Origin: Vulcanimicrobiota bacterium
GTDB lineage: Bacteria > Vulcanimicrobiota > Vulcanimicrobiia > Vulcanimicrobiales > Vulcanimicrobiaceae
Assembly (NCBI GenBank): GCA_030040695.1
Contig: JASHTE010000204.1
Span: forward strand, 1-10,800
DNA length: 10,800 bases
Reading direction: 5' to 3'
A program made the translations under genes and the position numbers. This document shows, piece by piece, positions 1 through 6,862 of this stretch (the first letter of the stretch is position 1; each line of letters begins with the position of its first letter). Below the pieces are notes generated by a model, which did no database searches, was not told where the DNA came from, and was given only the letters and a program-made list of their open reading frames with translations.

Positions 1-1438
1 ACGCCTTCCCATCGACTTCGAAGACCGGATAGCCGTGGATCTGCACGATACGCGACGTATTCCAGCTCTGCCACGTGCTCGTCGCTGCGAGCGCCGGGCG
101 CGGAAGCAGCATGATGAGGACGCCGAGCGCAGCCGCCGCAAAGGGCCAGAGCTTCTTGGCGTAAGCAAAAGCGAGAAAGACGATCGTGCCGAGCGCGAGC
201 CAGCCGATGCCGACCTCGATTGCAAATGCGCCGGTGTAAGCAAACGCGAGGCTCCATCCAAGGAGAGCCACGAGCGAAGGCAGTGGGTAGAGCGGCATCC
301 GGAACGGCGCCGGCCCGCGGCGGCGTAAGAGCAGGAGCGCGACGATCTGGAGGATGCTCTGGATCAAGACGATGCCCGCGGTGAGCATCGCAATCACCTG
401 CTGAAGCGAGAAGAAGGAGGCGAGCAGCGAGAGCGCACCGACGGCGAGCAACGCAACGCGTGGAATACCGTGACGCGCGTCGAGCCGGGCGAATATGGGC
501 AGGAACGCACCATCGCGCGCGGCGGCAAACGGAATCCGCGAGAAGCCAAGGAGATTGCCGTAGAGCGACGCAAAGGCCGTGACGAGTACGAGCGCAGTAA
601 TCACGCGCGCCGCAGCGATGCCCCACGTGCGCTCTACCGCGAGCGAGCCCACGTATTGCGAGGACGTCGCATTCGGAACGACCCCGAGCACACCGATCTG
701 CAGGGCAATGTAGAGCGTCGCGACGAGCAGGATCGAGATGACGATCGAGCGCGGGATCGTCTGGGCCGGCTCGTGCACCTCGTCCCCGAGCAGCGCAACG
801 TCCGCGTAGCCGACATAGTCGTAGAGCGTGATGTAGAGCGCGCTTGCAAAACCCGCGAGCAAGCCAGCATCGAAGCGTACGGGCCCTGGTATCCGCGCAA
901 CCATGTGCCAGTCGGCGTGCGTCAATGCGGCGATCGCGATGAGTGCGAGGGTCGCGACTGCAATCACGCCAAGGAGCACACCGGTTGATGCGACCTTCGA
1001 GGTTCTCCGCACGAGCAGAGCGATCGTCACGATGCCGACGCAGAGCGCACAGAGGTGGAGCGCCCACCACGATGCGAGCGCGGGCGCGAAGTACGCAGCG
1101 TAATCGGCAAAGCCGATGTAACCACTGGCGAGCAGGCATGGTGCGTAGAGCAAGAACTGCCAGTTGAAGAGGAACGCAAGAGCGCGGCCAAGCTGTTCGC
1201 GGCCAAAGCTCTCGCGCAAGTAGACGTACGTACCACCGGAGCCCGGAAGCCGTGAGGAGAGCTCCGCCCAGACAAGTCCGTCGCAGAGCGCGACGACCGC
1301 GCCGCCGATCCAGCCGACGAGCGCCAGCGCACCGCCGAGCGCGGTAAGCACGAGCGGAATGGTGATGAGCGGTCCGATGCCGATCATCGTGATCACGTTG
1401 AGCGCGACGGCCCCACGCGTATCGATCGCGCGCTCCAT
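1..1438 (-). CDS. APC-superfamily amino acid permease with C-terminal extracytoplasmic extension (partial at left edge)
   Basis: The minus strand is open without a stop from ATG 1436-1438 to the left edge (479 codons seen). An AAGGAG Shine-Dalgarno (1448-1453) sits 9 nt upstream of that ATG, which fixes the start. The protein is a polytopic inner-membrane transporter. The N-terminal helix contains NVITMIGIGPLITIPLV (14-30), followed by the APC-type loop SRLPGSGGTYVYLRESFG (62-79), and I count twelve hydrophobic segments up to about residue 427. This matches the APC superfamily, which moves amino acids or amines with H+ or Na+; the substrate is unknown. It is odd at its C-terminus: KKLWPF leads into a thirteenth segment ending LLPRPALA (about 430-451) that looks like an internal signal/anchor. 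The tail after it, ATSTWQSWNTSRIVQIHG then YPVFEVDGKA, is soluble and runs off the window. This suggests a fused exported domain. Divergent from the esterase gene. Confidence 0.88.
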   Translation of the reverse strand, partial: MERAIDTRGAVALNVITMIGIGPLITIPLVLTALGGALALVGWIGGAVVALCDGLVWAELSSRLPGSGGTYVYLRESFGREQLGRALAFLFNWQFLLYAPCLLASGYIGFADYAAYFAPALASWWALHLCALCVGIVTIALLVRRTSKVASTGVLLGVIAVATLALIAIAALTHADWHMVARIPGPVRFDAGLLAGFASALYITLYDYVGYADVALLGDEVHEPAQTIPRSIVISILLVATLYIALQIGVLGVVPNATSSQYVGSLAVERTWGIAAARVITALVLVTAFASLYGNLLGFSRIPFAAARDGAFLPIFARLDARHGIPRVALLAVGALSLLASFFSLQQVIAMLTAGIVLIQSILQIVALLLLRRRGPAPFRMPLYPLPSLVALLGWSLAFAYTGAFAIEVGIGWLALGTIVFLAFAYAKKLWPFAAAALGVLIMLLPRPALAATSTWQSWNTSRIVQIHGYPVFEVDGKA

Positions 1439-1508
1439 GGCGCCGCGCTCCTTCACGTCGTTCACGTTCGGTAAGGTGTATCGCGGACCTCGTGCCGAAG
1501 GGAGCGCT
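1439..1508. promoter_or_regulatory. Divergent intergenic region between permease and esterase
   Basis: These 70 bases separate two divergent start codons, so promoters for both directions should lie here or just inside the genes. I see the permease Shine-Dalgarno (AAGGAG on the minus strand, 1448-1453) and a purine-rich AAGGGAG ending at 1504 before the esterase ATG at 1509. An imperfect tandem of CACGTCGTT and CACGTTCGG occurs near 1455-1472. No convincing -35/-10 pair can be picked in either direction. Confidence 0.4.
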
Positions 1509-2549
1509 ATGGAACGAGACTCGCAGCTGGCTCGACTCTTAGGCGTGCGCGGTGACGTACGCTTCGACATCGTCAACAGCGAAGCGCTGCGCGATAATCC
1601 GCTGGGTGATCCGTCGGAACGTACGCTCATCGTCTACCTTCCGCCGAGTTACGATCCGGAAGGTTCACGGCGCTATCCCGTGCTGTACTTCCTTCACGGC
1701 TACATGGGCGATGCCGCCGCAGTGCTTGCAACGCGACCTTGGGAACGCAACATCGTGCAGTGGGCGGACGCGCTCATCGCGGACGGGAGCATGCCGCCGG
1801 CGATTATCGCGATCGTCGACGGCTTCACGCGGCTCGGCGGTTCGCAGTTCGTCGATTCGATCCACAACGGCAACTATGCGACCTACGTCGTGCTCGACGT
1901 CGTGCAACACATCGATAGCACCTATCGTACGATCGCGCACGAGGGAGGACGCGCCGTGCTCGGCAAGTCATCGGGTGGCTTCGGAGCGATGCATCTTGCG
2001 ATGGAACACCCGGGAACCTTTGCGGCGTTCGCCTCACACAGCGGCGACGCGTACTTCACGTTCGTCTATCCGATCGCGTTTCCGGCGGCGCAGCGCACCT
2101 TGGAGCGATTCGGGTTCGACGCCCAAGCGTTCGTGGCCGACTTCGAGGCGACGCCGAAGCGCTCGCAGGAGGCCTTCCAGGCAATCGAGATCCTCGGCTA
2201 TGCCGCGGCCTACTCACCGAGTGAGCCCCGTGCATTCAGCTTCGATCTCCCGTTCGATTTGGAAACCGGCGCCATGCGCGAAGATGTCTTCGGCCGGTGG
2301 CTCACCTTCGATCCGGTGCGCCGCGTCCAGACGAGCACGTCGGCACTCGAGCGACTCCGGCTGCGGTACCTGGATTGCGGGCGCCGCGATGAGTACGGGC
2401 TCGACATCGCCGCACGCGTCCTTGCCCGCACGATGCGTGAGGCAGGTTTGAGCGTCCGCCACGAGGAGTTCGACGACGGGCATCGCAACGTAGGATACCG
2501 GTACGAGGTTTCGCTGCCGGCCTTGGCCGGCGTGTTGGATAGGACATGA
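1509..2549 (+). CDS. Esterase D / antigen 85-like alpha/beta hydrolase
   Basis: This 346-residue protein is a putative serine esterase of the esterase D/enterochelin esterase/antigen 85 group (Pfam PF00756). An early strand TLIVYLPPSYDP (39-50) is followed by YPVLYFLHGYMGD (56-68), the usual oxyanion-side HG strand. The nucleophile elbow is GKSSGGFGA (152-160), with Ser154 fitting G-x-S-x-G. Asp294 in DCGRRDE and His325 in DDGHRN complete a likely triad. An insertion of about 100 residues (roughly 183-285) between nucleophile and acid probably forms a lid. No signal peptide is visible, so it is probably cytoplasmic. I chose ATG 1509 because AAGGGAG lies just upstream and homology-like sequence begins soon after; an in-frame start at 1359 would run into the permease gene and adds only low-complexity residues. 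It overlaps the next gene by ATGA, so the two are co-transcribed. Substrate unknown. Confidence 0.85.
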   Translation: MERDSQLARLLGVRGDVRFDIVNSEALRDNPLGDPSERTLIVYLPPSYDPEGSRRYPVLYFLHGYMGDAAAVLATRPWERNIVQWADALIADGSMPPAIIAIVDGFTRLGGSQFVDSIHNGNYATYVVLDVVQHIDSTYRTIAHEGGRAVLGKSSGGFGAMHLAMEHPGTFAAFASHSGDAYFTFVYPIAFPAAQRTLERFGFDAQAFVADFEATPKRSQEAFQAIEILGYAAAYSPSEPRAFSFDLPFDLETGAMREDVFGRWLTFDPVRRVQTSTSALERLRLRYLDCGRRDEYGLDIAARVLARTMREAGLSVRHEEFDDGHRNVGYRYEVSLPALAGVLDRT

Positions 2550-3124
2550 AGAAGCAGCTTTTGGCAATTGGTGCGCTCGCTATGGCGCTCGCCGTGCCGC
2601 TCATCGTTGCGGCGCAAGACGAGGAGTCAACGCCTAATCCGGACCCACTCGATTACAACGATCCTGCGATGCACTACTCTGCGCCTCCCGATGCAAAGCT
2701 CGTGGGCAACATGGCGCAGGTGACGCTCGATCAGCTCGGCGACGATCCGACGACGATTGCAACGTGGGTCGTCGGTGCGGGTCACAGCGATGCGAAGGTC
2801 ATCTCGATCATGATGGAGTCGTACACGGGCGACCTCGACGGATGGGATAGCACCTACGAGAACGCACTGCGCGAACAAGATTCATCGGCGGACATAAAGA
2901 ACAAGGAGCACGTCCAGCTCCAAAACGGTATGCCCGCGCTCTTCGTGGAGGCGACGTTAGGGTCGGGATTCACGACACACAAGGTGTTTGCGTACATCTG
3001 GATCGACTCTCAGCGCGGGGTCGTTCTCAGTGCCAGCGCGCCGCTGGGCGGCATCGACGAAGATCAAGCAAAGGAACTCCTCGCCGGCGCCACCGCGGTG
3101 CGATATCCAACGAACCAACCCTAG
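2546..3124 (+). CDS. Secreted protein of unknown function
   Basis: This 192-residue protein is not recognised. It starts at the ATG that overlaps the esterase stop (ATGA), with AGGA immediately upstream, so it depends on the esterase transcript. Residues 1-23 form a classical Sec signal peptide (MKKQ, hydrophobic core to about 20, then VAA before Gln24 as the likely cleavage site). There is no lipobox cysteine; indeed the mature protein has no cysteine at all. The mature part opens with an acidic, Asp/Pro-rich linker (25-50). It continues with alternating beta and helix pattern: VISIMMESYTG (85-95), an amphipathic helix with YENALREQD, then the strands MPALFVEATLG and VFAYIWIDSQRGVVLSAS (147-164). 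That pattern resembles small PsbP/DcrB-like periplasmic domains, but only loosely. It ends with no bases before the convergent transsulfuration operon. Role may relate to the esterase; that is inference. Confidence 0.75.
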   Translation: MKKQLLAIGALAMALAVPLIVAAQDEESTPNPDPLDYNDPAMHYSAPPDAKLVGNMAQVTLDQLGDDPTTIATWVVGAGHSDAKVISIMMESYTGDLDGWDSTYENALREQDSSADIKNKEHVQLQNGMPALFVEATLGSGFTTHKVFAYIWIDSQRGVVLSASAPLGGIDEDQAKELLAGATAVRYPTNQP

Positions 3125-4264
3125 CTAGAATCGGTCGAGCGCTGCCTGGAGATCCTCCAGGAGATCTTCGATGTCTTCGATGCCCACAGAGAGCCTAAGA
3201 AGCCCGTCGGTGACGCCACGACGTTCGCGGTCTTCTTTGGGCATCGATGCATGCGTCATGCGCGCAGGATGGCAGATGAGCGACTCGACGCCGCCGAGGC
3301 TTTCCGCCAGGCTGAAGTAACGCAAACCCGCAGCGAAGGCCATCGCGCGCTCCTCGGGAACGCGCAGCGTGAACGAGACGATTCCCCCGAACCCGCGCAT
3401 TTGCCGTTTCGCCAGCACATGCTGCGGATGCGCCGGCAGGCCGGGATAGCTGACTCGTTCGACCTTCGGATGCTTCTCAAGATACTGTGCGACGGCGAGC
3501 GCATTGCGCTCGTGCTGCTGCATGCGGAGGGCAAGTGTCTTCGCTCCGCGCATCACGAGCCAAGCATCGAACGGACCGGGCACGCCGCCCACCGAGTTCT
3601 GGTGAAACTTGATCTGCTCGTGGACGGCGGCGTCGTTCGTGATCGCGATACCGCCGACAGCGTCGCTGTGCCCGCCGATGTACTTCGTCGTCGAGTGAAC
3701 CACGATGTCGGCGCCGAGCGCGAGCGGCTGCTGAAAATAGGGTGTTGCGAACGTATTGTCGACCGCGATGAGCGCCGATCTCGGGGCGGCGGCGCGAACC
3801 GCCGCAATATCGACGATCTTGAGCAACGGATTCGTCGGCGTCTCCAGCCACACCAAACGCGTCTGCGGACGTAGCGCCGCGCGGAGCTCGTCGGAATCGC
3901 TCAAGTCAATATACGTGAAGTCGATCGCGTAACGCGAGAGGACGCGGGAGAAGAGACGGTAGGTTCCACCGTACATATCATCGCTCGCCACAACGTGATC
4001 ACCGGCCGAGAGGAGATTGAGCACAGCGGACGTGGCGGCCATCCCGCTGCCGAAGGCGCTGCCGTACTCGGCGTTCTCGAGTGCGGCGAGTTGCCTCTCG
4101 AGCGCGACGCGCGTCGGGTTCACCGTACGGCTGTAGTCGAAGCCTTTGTGCCTCCCAACGGCCTCTTGCGTGTAGGTTGAGGTCTGGTAGATCGGGACGA
4201 TCGTCGCCCCGGTCGTCGGATCCGCTTCCTGGCCGACGTGAATCGCACGGGTGGAGAAACGCAC
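3125..4264 (-). CDS. Cystathionine gamma-lyase / gamma-synthase (Cys/Met metabolism PLP enzyme)
   Basis: This fold-type I PLP enzyme of about 379 residues belongs to the Cys/Met metabolism family (PF01053). Using GTG 4262-4264 as residue 1, I see YSRTVNPTR (44-52; Tyr44 and Arg46 reach the PLP phosphate of the neighbouring subunit), GSGMAATSAV (72-81), VDNTFATP (168-175, Asp169 to the PLP ring), the PLP lysine Lys194 in VHSTTKYIGGHSD, and SLGGVESLICHPARMTH near the C-terminus. Its neighbour is cystathionine beta-synthase, 1 nt upstream on the same strand. This favours the gamma-lyase role (cystathionine to cysteine, 2-oxobutyrate and ammonia) over gamma-synthase, which sequence alone cannot separate. 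The GTG is chosen because an in-frame ATG at 4360 would overlap the CBS gene by 95 nt and adds a basic, low-complexity leader. No strong Shine-Dalgarno precedes the GTG, consistent with translational coupling. Confidence 0.92.
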   Translation of the reverse strand: MRFSTRAIHVGQEADPTTGATIVPIYQTSTYTQEAVGRHKGFDYSRTVNPTRVALERQLAALENAEYGSAFGSGMAATSAVLNLLSAGDHVVASDDMYGGTYRLFSRVLSRYAIDFTYIDLSDSDELRAALRPQTRLVWLETPTNPLLKIVDIAAVRAAAPRSALIAVDNTFATPYFQQPLALGADIVVHSTTKYIGGHSDAVGGIAITNDAAVHEQIKFHQNSVGGVPGPFDAWLVMRGAKTLALRMQQHERNALAVAQYLEKHPKVERVSYPGLPAHPQHVLAKRQMRGFGGIVSFTLRVPEERAMAFAAGLRYFSLAESLGGVESLICHPARMTHASMPKEDRERRGVTDGLLRLSVGIEDIEDLLEDLQAALDRF

Positions 4265-4265
4265 G

Positions 4266-5684
4266 TTACTGTTCGTGCGGGGAATGAGGGTGCGCCGACA
4301 TGTCGGCGAGGAAGGTGATGACGTCTTGTCGCGTGACGACGCCGATCGGCTCCGCGTCATCGGTCACGACGATCGCAGGATTCGCCAGCGTCAGCAGCTT
4401 GTAGGCGCGGTCGATCTCCTCGCTCTGCTCGAGCGCGGGGAATGGGCGGCCCATGACCTCGCTCACCGGCTGATGAATGATGTCGGCACGATCGAAGACC
4501 GCCTGCATGACGGCGACGTCGTTGATGCTGCCGATGACCTCGTGGCCGCGCATCACCGGAATTTGCGAGATCTCGTAGGTTCGCAGCAACTCGAGCGCGG
4601 TATTGACCGTGTCTTCCGGCTTCACGGTGATCATCGGCGGTAGCGGCGTCTTTCCGCGCAGGACGTCGCCCACGGTCGCACGGCGCTTGCCCTCACTCAA
4701 GAAACCGTTGGCGATCATCCAGTCGTCGCTGAAGATCTTCGACATGTAACCGCGACCTGAGTCGGGGAAGATGACGACCACGATTGCGTCGCTCGGGAGC
4801 GTCTTCGCCAACCGCGTCGCAGCGACCGCAGCGGTACCGGAGGAGCCGCCGACGAGCAAGCCCTCCTCGCGCGTGATGCGACGCGCCATGAGAAACGATT
4901 CACGATCGGAGACGCGCACGACCTCGTCGATCACCTTCAAGTCGACGGTCTCGGGGAGGTAGTTCAGGCCGATGCCCTCGACGGCGTACGAGCGCGGCGT
5001 GTCGCCCGAGTAGATGGAGCCCTCGGGATCGGCGCCGATCACATGGACGCGCGGGTTCTGCTCTTTGAGGTAGCGCGCAGTACCCGAGATCGTTCCCCCT
5101 GTTCCGATGCCGGCGACCAAGTGCGTGATGCGCCCGCGCGTCTGCTCCCAGATCTCGGGGCCGGTGGTATGGTAATGCGCCTCTGGGTTGTTGTGATTGT
5201 GGAACTGGTTCGGCTGAAAGGCTCCAGGAATTTCGGCGGCGAGCCGGTTCGCGACGCTGTAGTACGACTCTGGCGAGTCATTCGCGACGTTCGACGGCGT
5301 AACGACAACTTCGGCGCCGTATGCACGTAGCAGGTCAACCTTCTCTTTCGACATCTTATCGGGCATGACGAGAATGCAGCGGTAGCCGCGAATCGCCGCC
5401 GCCATCGCAAGGCCCGTGCCGGTGTTGCCGCTCGTCGGCTCGACGATCGTTCCACCGGGCTTCAGCAGACCGGCGCGCTCGGCAGCATCGAGCATCGCTT
5501 TCGCAGGGCGATCCTTCACGCTACCGCCGGGATTCATATATTCGACCTTCGCGAGTACGAGCGGCGCGGCACCGTCGAGAATTTTGTGCAGCTTCACGAG
5601 CGGCGTCCTACCGATCGCCTCGAGCGCGTTCTCGCAGTAGACGAGCTCGGCGTGCTCTTCCGCGGTTTTCCCTGCTGCCGTCAT
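4266..5684 (-). CDS. Cystathionine beta-synthase with C-terminal CBS-domain pair
   Basis: This 472-residue PLP enzyme (fold type II) condenses homocysteine or a related thiol with serine or O-acetylserine to give cystathionine, the first step of reverse transsulfuration. The catalytic domain spans about 14-325. PLP lysine is Lys57 in NPGGSVKDRPA. The substrate loop is PTSGNTGTG (83-91), the phosphate loop is GIGTGGTISG (192-201), and the family-typical FPDSGRGYMSKIFSDDW lies at 306-322. A CBS-domain pair (about 337-460) follows, as in eukaryotic CBS, where it binds S-adenosylmethionine or adenosyl ligands; cysteine synthases lack it. The N-terminal heme-binding segment of animal CBS is absent. 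ATG 5684 is chosen because the family match begins there and GAAGG lies 9 nt upstream. An in-frame start at 5795 would overlap the divergent glycerate kinase. The partner gamma-lyase follows after 1 nt. Confidence 0.94.
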   Translation of the reverse strand: MTAAGKTAEEHAELVYCENALEAIGRTPLVKLHKILDGAAPLVLAKVEYMNPGGSVKDRPAKAMLDAAERAGLLKPGGTIVEPTSGNTGTGLAMAAAIRGYRCILVMPDKMSKEKVDLLRAYGAEVVVTPSNVANDSPESYYSVANRLAAEIPGAFQPNQFHNHNNPEAHYHTTGPEIWEQTRGRITHLVAGIGTGGTISGTARYLKEQNPRVHVIGADPEGSIYSGDTPRSYAVEGIGLNYLPETVDLKVIDEVVRVSDRESFLMARRITREEGLLVGGSSGTAAVAATRLAKTLPSDAIVVVIFPDSGRGYMSKIFSDDWMIANGFLSEGKRRATVGDVLRGKTPLPPMITVKPEDTVNTALELLRTYEISQIPVMRGHEVIGSINDVAVMQAVFDRADIIHQPVSEVMGRPFPALEQSEEIDRAYKLLTLANPAIVVTDDAEPIGVVTRQDVITFLADMSAHPHSPHEQ

Positions 5685-5745
5685 CAGGGAAGGCCTTCGT
5701 CGCAAGGGGCGTTGCCTCCGGTCGCAAAGGGCATACCCGAGATAG
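5685..5745. promoter_or_regulatory. Divergent regulatory region with 12-bp direct repeat
   Basis: These 61 bases lie between the divergent CBS and glycerate kinase starts. GTCGCAAGGGGC (5699-5710) is repeated as GTCGCAAAGGGC (5721-5732): 11 of 12 bases match, and the repeats start 22 bp apart, about two helical turns. A perfect 10-bp palindrome, GAAGGCCTTC (5689-5698), overlaps the likely CBS Shine-Dalgarno. The repeats are a plausible operator for a dimeric regulator controlling one or both genes (inference). I cannot assign a -35/-10 pair with confidence. Confidence 0.45.
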
Positions 5746-6858
5746 ATGCGCGTCGTCGTCGCACCCGACAAGTTCAAGGGAAGCCTCACTGCCATGCAAG
5801 CCGCAGAAGCGATCGCTCGCGGTTTCCATCACGCACGCGGGGATTGGGAGTGCAGGCTCATCCCAATGGCAGACGGGGGAGAGGGGACTGTCGATGCGTT
5901 TCTCGCGGGCGGCGCGCAGCCTCGCAGCGTGCGCGTCCGGGGACCGCTCGGCGATCCCGTGACGGCAGTCTATGCGCGCAACGGCGATCTTGCGGTGATC
6001 GAGATGTCCTCCGCGTCGGGACTCGCGCTTCTATCGAAGGACCGCTACGACCCGTTGCACGCCACGACCTACGGAACAGGCGAGCTGCTCGCAGCGGCGG
6101 CTGCCGCGGGCGCGCACCGGTGCATCATCGGAATCGGCGGAAGCGCAACGGTCGATGCCGGCACGGGCATGCTGCGCGCTCTCGGTGTACGCTTTCTCGA
6201 CGGCTCGGGAGATGAGATCGGCGACGCGATGGCACGTTACGAACACCTCGTGAGCATCGACGTCAGCGGGCTCGATCGGCGCGTCCTGGCAATGGAGATC
6301 TCGGTGGCGTCCGACGTCGACAATCCGCTGACGGGTGAACATGGTGCGGCGCGGGTTTTCGGCCCGCAAAAAGGAGCTTCGCCGCAAGGCGTCGAGCTGC
6401 TCGAGCGCGTCATCGCTCGTATTGCGGACGTTGCCGCAGCGACGCTCGGCAAAGATCTGCGCGATCTGCCGGGAGCCGGCGCCGCAGGGGGACTGGGATT
6501 TGCGCTCGCCGCGTTTCTGCGCGCACGAATCGAGCGCGGAGCGTTACTGGTTGGAAGAGAGCGCGGCCTCGACAGCGCGCTGGGCGAGGCGCAGCTCTGC
6601 GCGAGCGGCGAGGGAAGCATTGACGCGCAGACGCTGGAAGGCAAAACGGTCGAAGGCGTTGCGGAGATGGCGAAGGCTGTAAACGTGAGGATGGTTGCGT
6701 TCGGCGGACGCGTCGCGCCCGATGCGGCGAAGGCGCTCGCGGCGCGCGGCGTCGAGACGGTCGAGATCGCTACCGGTCTCGCTCTCGATGTTGCACTGCG
6801 CCGCGCCGCGGAGCTGCTCGAGCAGCACGCAGCGCAGTGGGCCGGCCGGGAGCGCTAG
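5746..6858 (+). CDS. Glycerate kinase (GlxK/GarK family)
   Basis: This 370-residue cytoplasmic enzyme belongs to the glycerate kinase type 1 family (PF02595). It phosphorylates D-glycerate with ATP, usually to 2-phosphoglycerate, joining glyoxylate, glucarate or serine-derived carbon to lower glycolysis. Family blocks are all present: VVVAPDKFKGSLTA (3-16), PMADGGEGT (40-48), GIGGSATVDAGTG (129-141), DVDNPLTGEHGAARVFGPQK (190-209), GAGAAGGLGFAL (243-254) and SGEGSIDAQTLEGK (287-300). Length is close to the family norm of about 375-380. The ATG at 5746 gives MRVVVAPDK, the standard N-terminus; the upstream GAG is a weak ribosome site. It is divergent from the CBS gene and ends 4 nt before the convergent yvcK stop. 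No glyoxylate carboligase or tartronate semialdehyde reductase gene is in view, so the pathway it serves here is open. Confidence 0.95.
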   Translation: MRVVVAPDKFKGSLTAMQAAEAIARGFHHARGDWECRLIPMADGGEGTVDAFLAGGAQPRSVRVRGPLGDPVTAVYARNGDLAVIEMSSASGLALLSKDRYDPLHATTYGTGELLAAAAAAGAHRCIIGIGGSATVDAGTGMLRALGVRFLDGSGDEIGDAMARYEHLVSIDVSGLDRRVLAMEISVASDVDNPLTGEHGAARVFGPQKGASPQGVELLERVIARIADVAAATLGKDLRDLPGAGAAGGLGFALAAFLRARIERGALLVGRERGLDSALGEAQLCASGEGSIDAQTLEGKTVEGVAEMAKAVNVRMVAFGGRVAPDAAKALAARGVETVEIATGLALDVALRRAAELLEQHAAQWAGRER

Positions 6859-6862
6859 ATCC

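Noticed and set aside
35..988. Plus-strand open frames opposite the permease
   Set aside because: They are highly charged Arg/Glu-rich translations typical of antisense frames in GC-rich DNA; the minus strand gives a coherent twelve-helix transporter over the same bases.
1359..1508. Longer esterase start at 1359
   Set aside because: The extra 50 residues are antisense to the permease N-terminus and lack family character; ATG 1509 has its own ribosome site.
3251..3874. 207-codon plus-strand frame inside the gamma-lyase gene
   Set aside because: Antisense shadow of a gene with complete PLP-enzyme motifs; its translation has no recognisable domain.
4265..4360. Longer gamma-lyase start at 4360
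   Set aside because: It would overlap the CBS-domain coding sequence by 95 nt and adds a basic low-complexity leader; GTG 4264 gives the normal family N-terminus.
5685..5795. Longer CBS start at 5795
   Set aside because: It would overlap the start of the divergent glycerate kinase, and the added residues match no CBS N-terminus or heme motif.
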